Assembly (NCBI GenBank): GCA_902729315.2 | Contig: LR746273.1 | Location: 5,802,001 to 5,866,000 of the forward strand | DNA: 64,000 nucleotides | From: Spirodela intermedia | Lineage: Eukaryota; Streptophyta; Magnoliopsida; Alismatales; Araceae | Direction of reading: 5' to 3' | In this document: positions 49,034 to 61,815 of the stretch, in pieces | Numbering within the stretch: position 1 is the first letter of the stretch | How the letters are laid out: every line of letters begins with the position of its first letter | Made by a program: the position numbers and the translations under genes | Notes under the pieces: generated by a model | What the model saw: the letters and a program-made list of their open reading frames with translations, nothing else | What the model was told of the DNA's origin: nothing | Database searches by the model: none

Positions 49034-52000
49034 ATGGCCTCCTTCCGGTTCCTCAAGGCCGGTGTCTTCGACAGAGAGGAACGGAAACTGTGAGTTGTCT
49101 CTCTGTCCTCTTCTTCTTCTTCCCGGAGAATCTTTGGGTTCAGTCGTTCGAAATCGGTCCGGTTTCGGCACGGAAGTGGGGGAATGATAACGTCTTCTTC
49201 TGCAGGCAATACCAATCTGATATCCGAGGGCTTAATGCATACGAACGCCATAAGAAGTTTGTCAAGGATTACGGTACGTCGTTTTCTTTCTTTCTTCTCT
49301 CTCTCTTTCTCTTCTCTCTCTCTTTCCCTCCTCTCTCTCTCTCACTCACTCACTCACTCACTCACTCACGCACTCACTCACTTACGGTTCGTGTTTCTTT
49401 TTTTCTCTGTACCCTGGGTGAGAGATTGATTATGGAGACTTTTTTCATATGAGCTGTTTGTATTTTGTACACGTCCAAACGGGTTTCTCATTAATCTTAT
49501 ATGGCACTCACCTTGGCAACAGTGGTCCTGTGACATATTGCAAGAATTAGGCATTACCGGCGTGAAATAGGTCCTCTTTTAATAATTTTTCATGCGTTCA
49601 AGCAAAACCAATGTTTTTCTATAAACAAGATAAATACAAAAAAAACTGTTGTTTCCAGAATTTTTTCCTCGGCTTGAATTTGGAGTTGATAATGCCAATT
49701 TCATATAAGACCAAATTATCAGTGAAAAATAAAAGCTACCCTATGTGACATCTAACATATTGTGTTGGCACATGTAGGAACACAGGATCGCTTTTTATTC
49801 AAATCCGTTAGGTGTGAGCACAGTAATTTTTTTAATTATTTTATTTTAAGGCCTTAATTCCTTGTTTGGCTCTAGGCTTTCAAAAGGTTTTTTAACCCTA
49901 ATATAACGCTGAAGTACCGAATTGATATTTTACGCTATTTTGTATGATGAGCTTGTTTCCTAGGTAGTGTGACACAATGCCTTATTAGGCCATTGGGTGC
50001 TAAAAGTATTCCTAAAAATTATTATTTTTTGTAATTATTAGGCCGAGCTTTTTTCGTCCCGAATTTCTGGGCCAATGCCTTCTCCAAAACAATATTGAAT
50101 TGGCAGGCCTTTTGTCTGGCTTTACCTATTTTCTATAAGTATCTATTTAAGGCCATCAATGAGTATCGTGAAGCAGATATTTTCCATTTAATCCGGTTAA
50201 ATCTTCTCTATCAGCTTCTCCATGTTTGTTGTGCATTTGTCACTGTGACTTGGTTGTAATCCTTCCAAATTTTAATGGATAGCTATCTATCTATATACTC
50301 ACGAGGACCTGCTTAGATTGTAAAGGTGGACACTGAAGAGATCTCATTGATGTTACTTAATCCTTGGTGATGGCTTAAATGCCCAGATTACAGTTATCAC
50401 GATTTCAGCCTTGGGCTGCTAACCTTCATTTGTACCCAATTGCATCTCTGGGTATGAGTTTTTTTTGTGAACACGCAAAACTGTAAAACGGTGTACATCT
50501 TCATTCGTGAATTGTTGATCAATCAATCTTCTATATTGAATGTTTAACGAAAATTATATGGTATTGATGCTGTAATTTTTGATTGTATGGTTCAGTAAAG
50601 TTTTAAATGAAAATATGATGCCGTAATTGTGCATGACTTCAACATATAGAAAGTAGTGATCATGTGACGAAGTTTCAAGAATGTATCTTTAGACTGACTA
50701 TCAGTATCAGTTTTTGCGACTATTTTGAGCTGTTTAGGATATGCAACAGTGTGTTGCATCAGGTTGCCATGGGAGTCCATGATATCGTCCGTCTTTATAC
50801 GAATTTTACCTCTACCTATGGATTTGAACTGATGGATATGGGAACGCATGCATATAATGAGTTATTTATTTGCTGGATTCCTGTGTCCTATAGTGAGTGG
50901 ATGATGAACAGTCCCCTGGATAGGAGACAAAATCAGGGGGCTACATGCATTCAAACATTTCTCCTAATTTCTATAATTCGAAGGGTCTTAATGTTCTGTA
51001 GGGAATCCGACTTATTCTGGATCGAAAGTTCTTGATTCCGCATTTATTTCCCATAGCATCGCTTTTACCCTCAGACTTTAGAAATGAAGAATCTTTGTTG
51101 ATTTTTCCTGACTGTCTTACATTCCACATATGGAAACACCTAACTGATACATTTTAGTAATCGTGCAATAAGCTCGTCTGTTTTTGTGGTTTCAGTCCAT
51201 TTTGTGAAGCTAAAGTAGTTATCCTCAACATGACACTGTCAATGCATTCATGTTAAACTATTTTCCTGAAAAATTAAACGATTCCTCACCTTTGCTTTTG
51301 TGAACCACCCCACTCATGTCAGATTATGTCTCGTTCAGAAGTAAATGATCAATTTTTGTATCTCTTGGTTGCTACCATGGTTTTGAATCGAGCAGGGCAG
51401 ATGCCCAGACCATCAGAACCTTATATGCAAGAGATGTTTGCGGATACGATGCTTGCAAATGGATTCATGCTAGTGACACGGTGATGGCTGCATTTTTTAA
51501 GGAGTTCACGTGAAAATGCATTTTGCAGATGGCCGTATTTGCTGATGTGACTTTCATTAATTGGGCGGGGTGTTGGCGTCCCTGCAATTGGTTTAGTAAA
51601 TGTGAATGACCAACCATTGGCAAATACAAGTGCGAATAATTGCTTGAACTTGGATGGTGACAGAGGAATAAGTTTAAATCCATAAAAGTATTTTAAATTA
51701 GTGAATAACATAAAAATGAATGTGTTTTTGCGAAAAATACCACATCTGTACGCAATATCTATCTTTGACTGCAGCTCACTCTTATCATTGACCAAAAGGG
51801 AAAAAAATGCTGATGGTAACGAAACAATGCAGATTAGAGCTGTTGTCCTCATCAACAGCAGCTCACTGTTCTACTTTGAAAAATAATGAAAAAAGAAAAC
51901 ATCTTCAACAAAGCACTGATTAATCACCTTAGTTTTTCGCCTAGGCAGTAGGTCGTTGCCTTATTGCCTTAAAAACCTTGGATCACGGAACGAAGCTCAT

Positions 52001-55000
52001 AATTTCCCTAAAAAAATTGTCTTTAGAAATTCAAAGTACGACTTTAATATATGGCCTTCTTTGCACTTCTTCAAGTAAGTCATTGTTTTCCATTTTTCCT
52101 TATCACCCTTAGAAATCCGTTTGCTGGAATACTTTTGATGGTATTATACTCTACATCTTAAGCTTTTCTATGGCTATGTATAATCTCATCCCAAAACCTA
52201 TAGACATGCTATAAAAGATAGAAACAGCTTCAATCCTAAAATATTCTCTTCCTTGCTTTGCTGGCTTATGGTTTCAGTAATTTTTCCTCAACTCTTGAAG
52301 TATAGAGGGTTGGTGTGATGGGATCATCTCAACCACAACCTTCATATGGGTTTCTTTGACCTTTCCTTTCCTTTCTTTATACATCGTATTACATAAATAT
52401 TTATTTTTATCCGAGTTACTATGTTTATCCTTATAAAACTATTCAGGATGATTTTGGTTTGAATTTATCCTTGTTTTGGACATTTATGGGACACGATTAA
52501 CGAACCAGAACATACTAATTTTTCAGCTGACTTCTATGGGAAGGAAAAAAAGGTACGTCCTACAATGCCTGTTAAGACTGACCAAGATACTTTGCGAGAA
52601 GGATACAGGTGAGTTAGCTATTTATCTCCGTACATCATGTGTAATGGAATTGCCAAAGGATGATATTAACCTGATGCCAAATGCCTCGCCCTTCATGATA
52701 GCGCTTCATTTTCCATCCCATTATGAAAATTCAACTATTTCTGAATTGTCTTAAAACGTAAAAGGGAAATTCTTGGTTTTCGAAAGCTTTATTTTATGTT
52801 TTGTTCATTTGGAACCGGGTATGATGCCTTAAGGGCAATGTCTTCAAATGGCCATCATTAATAATCTTCATCTAAATGAAAGATAATGTGGTGCCGAAGA
52901 AAAATATGCCTAAGACGATTTTAGAACATATTACAATGGAAGCAGTTAATTTCAACTTTTCCAATCACTTTCTTGTTGTATCTATTGCGATTCATTTACT
53001 TCCGATCAAAAGTGGAACTATCTTGAATGGTTTCAGTTTAGTCGTTGATCCCTGGTTCATCTTGAAGTGGAACAAAGTCTCTGTACATCTTTAGCTTGTA
53101 GTAGCTTATCAATGGTTCGGTGAAAACTGTACCCAGGCACTTAAGCATATAACACTCGATTTTACTGCCCATTACACTCCACTTTCGTCTGGAAAAATGC
53201 TTTATAGGAGCTGCAGAGTGAGGATTGGAGTGGTCTAATCTGTCCAAGGGAGCATGCAACCATAATCTCCATCTCATAATCAAATAGAATACTGAAATAG
53301 TAAAACTGAAATTATCCAACTTGGCGGACGTTGTTCTCTTATTAAGGGTAGATAGTTGATCAGAGCATGTTATAAGTGGTGGTTGTTCAAGTAATTGAAC
53401 AGGAACGTGCCTATGTTGCGTATCAATAACATGGTTGTTCTGCTAATGGGTATTTTCATGTGTGAGGCCCATTCCCTTTGTTTACCTTCGAGAGAAGTTT
53501 TGTCACACGAGCTATCTCATAAGCTTTAAGATAGATAATAGGAATTCTGCTTCGAAAACTAAAAATTTGTTTTGCTTACTCCGCCTTGTGAGAAGACATG
53601 AACAATTATCAATCATATGTTTTTACCGTGGATGTCCAGTGTGGTCACATTTTGGTGAACAAGCTAATTGCGTTTCCTCTACTAGCATGTGATGTTGATT
53701 GAAAAACAGATTGTTGCATATGTTTTCACCATTCTTTGGTCTTTAAATGATTTCTGCCGTCTTGATTTGTGACATGTTTGATTGGCAAATAAATGAGATT
53801 CAAGCTGATTCTGGTAGAGAAGGTTTTCGCCTTTTTTATGATTTTCATGATGCTTATGTTATCTTGGATTTATCAACTATATGTGTAGATTTTTTATTTT
53901 TTCATAGAATAGTCTTTCATGGCATTGGTCCGGAAATTTTGTCTCAATTAGGATAAAAACGTCATTAAAATTTCTGGTGTTAAAGTGTTTATTTTTTATA
54001 TTTACGGTCCTTTTCAGGCCTAAAAATATTTCTGTTTTCTTTGTAAGGTTCATTTTATCCGAGGAAGATGATGTGGATTCATCTTGGGAGAAAAGACTTG
54101 TAAAACGTTACTATGACAAGCTTTTCAAAGAGTATCCTTTGAAGAGTGTCCTTCTAACATTTTTGGCATATACTGGTTACTTTTTCTAAAGCTGTCATTT
54201 CATATTTCTTAGGCAGTGTCTCTTGTCATTTTCAAGAATATCATATTCCATGGAACCTTTGCAGATTTTTTTTTTTGCCATGACGTTATAGCAGGTGAAA
54301 TTTCTTAACACTTCAAATTTCAGTTATGTCAGCATTGCGATGTCTAAGTTTTAATGAACAATTGTTGTGTGAGGTTTGCACGTAAAATATTAATAGCATA
54401 TTAAAACTGTATGATACTGTCTTGGATAAATTGGGATCTCAATGGGTGGATATGTTGATGTGTGTTTGGATCTAAGCAAGTGCATCCTCACTTAACTAGG
54501 TAGCCGAGTCACAGGGGCGTCATGCAGGCTAACTAGGTACTTGAGATGTTTAATATAACGTTGACCAATTGCATGGGCATCATGTAGGGATGTATAATGT
54601 CAGCATAGGAAGGATATGACCTTGTATCTAACTGAGAGCAGAACCCAATTGCCTGCATGAAGAGGGTAAGAATACGACCCTCTAATGTTTTGAGAAGACA
54701 CAAGACCTAGTGTGGTATTAGTATTCTCAAAAATACAAATACCTGAGTCGCACTAATATGGCTAAAACTACTGTTCGAAACTTGATGTAATGCTTTTTAA
54801 ATGTAGGCCACAAAGCATTTGAACAAAAAACGATAGTAGTTTGAAATTTATGCGTAACTTAATAATAATAAAAAATTAAGATGTAAAGGGATGAAGGAAT
54901 GCGAAGTTTGACTCATTAACGATAGCTTTATAAAAGAATATAACATGTTTGATTTAAAGAAAAAAATACTCAAGGCCAGTGAGTACATTGTTTCTAACTA

Positions 55001-58000
55001 GTTACTCATCATCATCATCATCATAGTCAAACCTGTTTATCTTCACAGGAATTTCAGCGACTTTTAATCTCTCTGTTAGAAGATCTTAATGTGGATACCC
55101 CTTTGTGCATTTTACCAGCTACACAGGTGAGGCAGAAGATACTTGATTATTGATGTCAACTATGGCTTGTGTTTGATAGCATGATCTTGTCGTCCAAGGA
55201 GAAATGGTGTAAAGAAAGAAAATTATATCCAGTCTTCATATGGTGATTTTCTAGTCTCCATTTCATGCATATAGATATCTACTTGTTAATATTCTTTGGT
55301 TCAAACGCGAATGATCTGAATCACTGTTGGTTGGCTTAATCTATATTAATATAACTGTTACACTTCGGGTTTTTCATTAGATACCTTAACCTTTGAAAGA
55401 TACTGCATTGCTGACATGTCACAGTACAGGAAAGGCAAGGTAAGACTCTTAGGATATTTAGAGCTAATGGTTTGCCTTCTCTGATTTATATGAAGAAGTT
55501 TACATTCCTTCTACATTTTTCAGCTGCTTTATAACTGTTTTTTTAAGTGACCACGTTCTTCTCTGAGATTGTTTCCTTTCCTTTCCTTTAGTAAAATGAA
55601 TGCCTAATTAGCGTTTTTTGTGTTGAAGACTGCATGCCAGTTAGAGGTTGTAATTGACACTCGTTGAATAATTTTTAGAATTTGGTAGCTGTGCCCAATA
55701 AGGTGAACATTATATCTCTGTGTAAGTATGATATTAAGGTCCATAAACTTGCTCTGAATTAGTGTTTGTTGACCTCTGAGCTTGAAACACTAACAATAAT
55801 GAGGCTGAGTTTGTTCTAGTGGGTTTGTGTTGATTTTCATTTAATGATTTGATGTCTTCAAGTTTAAACTGGACTTTATTAGGTCAATGGGGGTTCCATA
55901 GTGGGGAATTCGCTATTTAGCCAAACGCAAGTGCAGGCTCTCTAGGTGGCAATTTACATTCCCTTGACCTTTTCAACCCTCGTGCTGACCCTATATAAAC
56001 TCCAAAAAACATGACAACTCCTGGTTGGACCTAGTCAGTAATTGTCGTAAATAATCTTGTTGCATTGGGCGCCTGACCTCATTTAATCTGTCTAAACCTT
56101 CTTTTGCTTTTAATAAACATTTTCCCATCTCCCCTTAAAGGGATTTTTATTTTTTTTAATAGGAAACGTGGGCCATGGAAGCCAGGAAGGAACCTGTTAT
56201 AATAAATATACTTTCAGTTTCTATGATCTATACTGTCAAATGTCAAAGAAAAGTTATTCTCAATAGTATGAATGGCACATTTAAATTGTTGTGTAATATA
56301 TTTTATATTTGTAGTCTATTTATCCTCTTTATATTCCAATCTTAACAGGTCTTGTTAAGTTTTTTTATTTTAGTTTCTAAGCATTTCTTCTGCTTTCAGA
56401 TTGGATTAAGATGGAGGACAGAAAAGGAAGTTATATCTGGGAAAGGTTGCTGGTGATTACATCCTTTTTTTTACATCCCTCTCATATTTCAACTTTATCC
56501 TTATAAAATTATCAAACTGCTGTATCTGCCCACGTTATGGTACTATTGGCTATGGACAGATTAGTATTGTATTCTGGCTTCATCTCTCCCGTTCTCTCTG
56601 AGATAGACATATATAAATACATATATAATTTGTGTGCCTCTCCTCTTGTCCTTCAAATCATCATGAATCCTTTATGATCTAGATCTTGTTGAACTCTGTT
56701 AGACTGGGCTACATAAAAAGTCGTCACTGTTGTGTTAAAAATCTGAGGTGTCATTTCATTGTTCAGAAAAGATCAAATTCTCTTTGTGATTAGAAGGATT
56801 AAAATTCAAGTGGTGATTATTTCCAAACAACATTCAAGTCTCCTTATGATAAGTTTCCAGCTTTGAGGGGGGTATATCATCTATAAGCTCACTGCTATAT
56901 TATCTGACATGGTAGTGAGTTCTTTTTCCTGGTTTTCTATGCCAAGAATTCACTCACCTATTTCTAAACAGTGCATAATAACTTCATTCTAATTATGATT
57001 CATTTCATACTTCTGCAGGGCAGTTTGTCTGTGGTAATAGAGAGTGCGATGAGAACAGTGACTTGGGAAGTTATGAGGCATGTTCATTTGTCTGCTTCAT
57101 TTGACACATTGGTGTGGATCTATATTTGGCATTTTTTTGTGGTAATGTTAACAAGAGGAAATTTAATACCGTTTATTGTGTTTCTTCTATTTGAATTACA
57201 TATCAATTTACTGTTTTTTTTTTTCTTGGAAATGTTTCGTCCGTTTGGAGTGTCATTTTTTTTGTTTGTTCTATTTGGAATCCTAGTTTATCTTATCTCC
57301 AGATCAGACCTAATCCTCTTCTTGAGAGAGATCGCCCTCCTTGGATTACGGATGTGTGATTATCTGCTCTGCTTTCAAACACCATTGCCCTGTCTCAAAG
57401 GTCTTCTTGGCCCAAATTAAACAGTGTATAGTCAGCCTTTTCAAGGTTTTAAGTCATTTTTTCCAAAAACATTCGTTTTATATTTTTTTCATAAAGCTGT
57501 GGGCCATCCATCCCTTCCCCCAACCAGAAGTTGGACTTTTTTTTGCCATTTGCAGAATTTCTTTTTCAGTACAGAAACGTAGTGAAATTTAGGTTCCTTC
57601 AATATTTCGAGTATTTTTTATGCTAAGATCGGCTATTATCATGCTGATGCAGCAGATTTGTGCAAACATTAATTTAGCACAGGCGGCATAGTTCAAAATC
57701 AATTTTACTAAATGATATTTTCTTAGTTGTGTAAAATCATGATGATTCTTGCACTGCTGGATTCTCATAGGTCAATTTCTCCTACCTCGAAGCTGGAGAA
57801 AGTAAACAGGCCCTTGTAAAGTTAGTTGCTTGCAAGAGGTTGGCGTTCTTCATTAGCAACCCTTTTTAATATATGCTATGTTTTTGCATGATCTACTCGA
57901 TTTCCATAATCTTGATAAGATTTTTTACCCAAGGAACGTCTGTTCGATGGTTTCCTTTGTTTTGGATTTACATCGCTGTCTACTAGATCTTAACTTTCCA

Positions 58001-60574
58001 AATCGCCACGCTATAATATCCTTGAACAATTGGTTTTGGATCCATCCCTGGTTAATTTTCTGTTTCAAGTAATCATCCGATCTTCAAGTGAACAATATTA
58101 CAAAAAATGATGTGTTTACAAGATGTTAAGCAAGCTAATTTGAGACAGAGAATGACTATAAATCACGTTGGGGAAGCTGCATATTTGGACGATCTAAAGA
58201 GAAGATGGCAGATTTCCTGAAACAATTTTTTAAAGCTGACTAAATCACTTCTACATTAAGTAAAAGACTAGCACGTATAAGAAGCTTCCCACACAGGGAG
58301 GGAATTCTCTTTAGGCTGAAAAGCTTGAGTCTGGAATGCACCACACCTGTATGTTCTAACTTAAGTCTCTTTAAGTTTTGTGAAAAATTCGAGTCACTTA
58401 AGAGTCTTCCACGGTAGCAGAAATATTACTCTCTGCCATTCATTCTGTTACTTAGTAATCAGTTCCATCGTATGCCTGTTTGTGAATGGAATTATCCTCT
58501 AGTTCTTTTCCACCGAATTTCCTAAATCATGGCTATTGGTGTTCCCCAGTTTTATTGGACCAAGCTTCTCAACGATACCTAACATGGGTACTGAAATTTC
58601 CCAAATCACATCATTTAAAAATCCAATAAATCTGATTGAACTGTCGAAAGCTGCATCTTCTGCTCTACCCTTTCACTAAATCATGCTTCTCAGTGCTAAC
58701 CAGCCACTGGACTCCATTTGAAAAAACTAGTTACAAAAAACTATAATCATTTGCTTTTGATATGGTGTCATAGAAGGCACTTGGTATCAACATCAAGTTT
58801 GAGCTACCTGATTTTGTTGCCTCTATATTGTCTTTGGAGGGCAACCTTTTATTGGAAAATTCTGGTTTTAAATCTGAACATTTTATCCCATACTACCCAT
58901 GTGAGGCAAATTAGCTTGTGAATCTTCTTACGAAGCCTATCTCATATTTTTTCTGTTTCCATTATGTTATTTGAAACAATATGCAATGGCAGTAGTTCCA
59001 CGAGTTCCCTATCAGTGGTGGTTTCCTTGCTAGGTCTTCCAGCTCTTATCACTTTCCAGCTGTCATAGGTTAGGAATTTTTAGTCAATATTGAATCTGGC
59101 ACAACTAAATGTTCCTCCCAAATCTAGATTATATTCCAATTCAAGAATTTATGTAAAAAAAATGCTCAGGTATTTTATGTTGAAAGCTTCTACGTGATAC
59201 TAAGGTTAATAATTAAAAATCATCTTTACCATGTTGGAAAGGCTATGAAATCCAGGTTTTTGGAAAATTAGCTACCCAGTCATTCACCTGTCAACATGCT
59301 GATTCTTCCAAACGATATATGTTAGCTAGTTTATCATCCTCCACATTTTTTTCTGATGCAAAATTACTATATCTCTGGCTGTAATATTTTCTCCGTATTA
59401 ATTTCCACAATTTTGGCCTTGTTAATTTTCCACTGATTGTCTTTTAGCATATTCCTGAATTATATTTCTTGCTTCTTCTCCGCTTTTGTACCCTAATCTA
59501 GCCTTTTTTGGAGGGGGTGTGAGTATGGAAAGCCTGTGCATATTAGTCATGTTTCTTCAACGCGTCATGCCTATGTGAAAATGAATTGAATTCTTTAACT
59601 GCCGCCTCCCATCCCTGATTGCATTTTTCTACTGCTATTTTACTTGAAGATGTGGAGAAAAGCTTGTTTATAGAAGGATGAAAGATAAGGAGCAGGCAAA
59701 GGCTAAGGAGAAAGATAATCTCAAGAGGAAGAGGTTTTGAGTCTGTTACATGTCATTTCTCTCTAATAATAACTGGTGGGAGTACATTACTGATGGTCAA
59801 CGAATAATCAGGGAAAGAAGTGGACGAGACAGTAGCTCAGATGATGAATATGGAGGAGGTGATGCAAGGAAGAAAGGTCTCAACTCCTGGCCCCCTGTTG
59901 TCACGCTTCTGTGGCTTTCTTTGCTTTTATTAGATCTTGTACTAGTGAGGTTGTTCATCTTTATTGATGCTGGATAATTTCTTTGTGCTGCTAGTTTTCT
60001 GATCACCTGTTGGGATTGGCAATCTCCGATGCAGATGCCTGAAATATAATGACGAAGATAGAACAAGCCCATTTATAGTAAAGGGAAAAAAATCCGTATA
60101 GTGATATTGTAAGCCCTTCAATTCAAAAGCTTGGTAAAACCTCGATATATCATCATTGAGTAAGATTTTGTGGAAATTAGGAGACCTTAAGGTTAAGATT
60201 ATGAGACATGAAACCATACTATTGATCCTTCCTTTCATGTGCTTCAGCGTGAAGAACTACTTCTTGGTTTCATTGGCTTCTAAGATCCTGAAGCTTCTCC
60301 GGGTGAATTGTTTTGTGGTGGATGGAATCGCTTATTGTTTTGTTGCAATTCCCTGTGGCCATTTCAGAGTTCTACCCAATAACTTTTTATTTCACTGTTA
60401 TCATCCTGAACTCGACCACTGCAAGATCACACAGATTCCAGGCCCAAAAAACTTCCGAATATAGCATATTATGTATCAGAACAGTTGATGACCTGAGCTT
60501 CACGTATTGTTTTGTTGGATTAAACTGTCATCAGAAAGATTCCCTTGATGGAAGAGCCCCCAGAGTTTCCCCCC

Positions 60575-60630
<56 letters not shown>

Positions 60631-60795
60631 ATTGGGTTTTGTTTTGTGTTGAAAATTACTTGTTGGGCATACTCCAGATGCTAAAAAGTCAACGTTTTTA
60701 TGATTATATCAGATTATGAATCATCATCTTCCGCGAGGAGAAAGCATGATGGGAACGAAGATTTTGAAGAGTTTCTCGAGGGAATGTTTCCATGA
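49034..60795 (+). CDS. FRA10AC1: FRA10AC1 homologue, nuclear protein
   Basis: Plant member of the FRA10AC1 family, a conserved nuclear protein named for a human fragile-site gene and linked to splicing complexes; its molecular role is poorly defined. Eleven exons: 49034-49089, 49206-49273, 52527-52608, 54048-54131, 55400-55439, 56400-56445, 57019-57077, 57771-57838, 59650-59733, 59812-59876 and 60713-60795. Phases close to give 244 residues. Conserved blocks: LNAYERHKKFVKDY, EEDDVDSSWEKRLVKRYYDK followed by LFKEYCIADMSQYRKGK, IGLRWRTEKEVISGKGQFVC, and GNRECDENSDLGSYEVNFSY. The two CxxxxxC-like pairs (FVCGNRECDE and ACKRCGE) could form a zinc-binding site. A basic segment (KDKEQAKAKEKDNLKRKR) and an acidic end (EDFEEFLEGMFP) close the protein. 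The intron after exon 7 begins GC instead of GT. Small exons and long introns (up to 3.3 kb) make this gene easy to miss. Confidence 0.93.
49290..49385. repeat. Compound CT and TCAC-rich simple repeat
   Basis: Starts 17 nt after the FRA10AC1 exon 2 donor. Interrupted CT repeats pass into about ten direct CACT or CACG tetranucleotide units. Confidence 0.9.
60577..60627. repeat. (CT)n microsatellite in FRA10AC1 intron 10
   Basis: Pure CT tract of about 25 units, ending about 85 nt before the last exon's acceptor. Confidence 0.97.
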
Positions 60796-61093
60796 TGAGC
60801 TTCCTGTGCCCACCTTCGAAGCCCTGCATTTTTCTCTTGCTCCTCCTCTGGAGGAGGAAGGGGGTAGGTATCATAAGATCCAACTATTTTAATTGCTCCC
60901 TCTAGGTAATCTCTGCATGCCTTGTCTAGAATCTACCAGAGGAAAGAGCTCTTCTCCCAAACCCTAAAATTACTCCCATAAATAGCAATCATCATGGGCT
61001 CATTCTACCATCAGGATCTTAACCAGAGAGAGCTCCTCTGAAAACCCATTTTCCTTGTGTAATCTATTAAGCGAGCTTGGCCTTGCTACGTTG

Positions 61094-61136
<43 letters not shown>

Positions 61137-61815
61137 GTGACACAATGCGCAGGCATGTATGCTGCTATATTGGACCTAATTAGGGTTGGCATGCTAGTCA
61201 CATTGTTACTGCACTTCCATAAATGGCAATCTTCATAATTTCTTCGGAGCTTCATTCTACCATCAGGGTTTTAACGAGAGCACCACTGTAAATCCATTTT
61301 TCTATATGGATTCTATTAAGCAAACATCTCTCTCTCTGTCTCTCTCATCCAGTGGGACAACGCGCAGGGGTGTATGTTGGGCCTAATTAGGGCTTGCATA
61401 CTAGTCACTTAGTAGTCACTTAGTGTACATCTAGTTTGCACAGAAATTGTTAAATAATAACGTTAATCTTAAATATTGTTTATCTTATAAATATTGTTTC
61501 GTCACATTACTAAACTAGTTATATGTCGATTTGGATTGAGAAGTAATTTGTGATAAAAATTCATAAGCCTCCTAATTATCACCATATTTTTTGCATTTTT
61601 TATTTTTAAATATTTATCCTCAATCGACCTCATAACAGCTGATATGAGCCAAGGACATATATCTTTAGTTCTAGTCCATATGTGCATAATATACTTTCCT
61701 ATGAATTATTCGTTTAATTAATTAATTAATAATGAACCATCCTAATTTACAAAAAAAAAAGGTTTGAAAAATCTATTAAGAGGAATATAATAAGTTTCTT
61801 TATTAACCTTCGGTC
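60796..61815. other. Intergenic region after the FRA10AC1 homologue
   Basis: Contains the expected 3'UTR, the tandem duplication at 60971-61440 and an AT-rich stretch from about 61440 to 61800. No coding sequence is recognised. Confidence 0.6.
60971..61440. repeat. Tandem duplication of about 236 nt with embedded CT tracts
   Basis: Unit 1 is 60971-61206 and unit 2 is 61207 to about 61440. Both contain, in the same order, CATAAATAGCAATC or CATAAATGGCAATC, CATTCTACCATCAGG, TTAACGAGAG-like sequence, ATTAAGC, a CT tract, a GCGCAGG block and CCTAATTAGGG with CTAGTCAC. The CT tract is about 18 units in unit 1 (61096-61133) and only a short interrupted one in unit 2. Confidence 0.88.

Noticed and set aside
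56971-57420. 149-codon hydrophobic frame
   Set aside because: It covers FRA10AC1 exon 7 in another frame and continues into a T-rich intron, which produces Phe/Leu-rich nonsense.
58900-59500. Possible non-LTR (LINE) reverse-transcriptase relic on the minus strand of FRA10AC1 intron 8
   Set aside because: Short segments such as EEARNIIQEYAKRQS recall LINE polymerases, but no catalytic motif was found and frames break repeatedly. Not enough to call; a profile search would decide.
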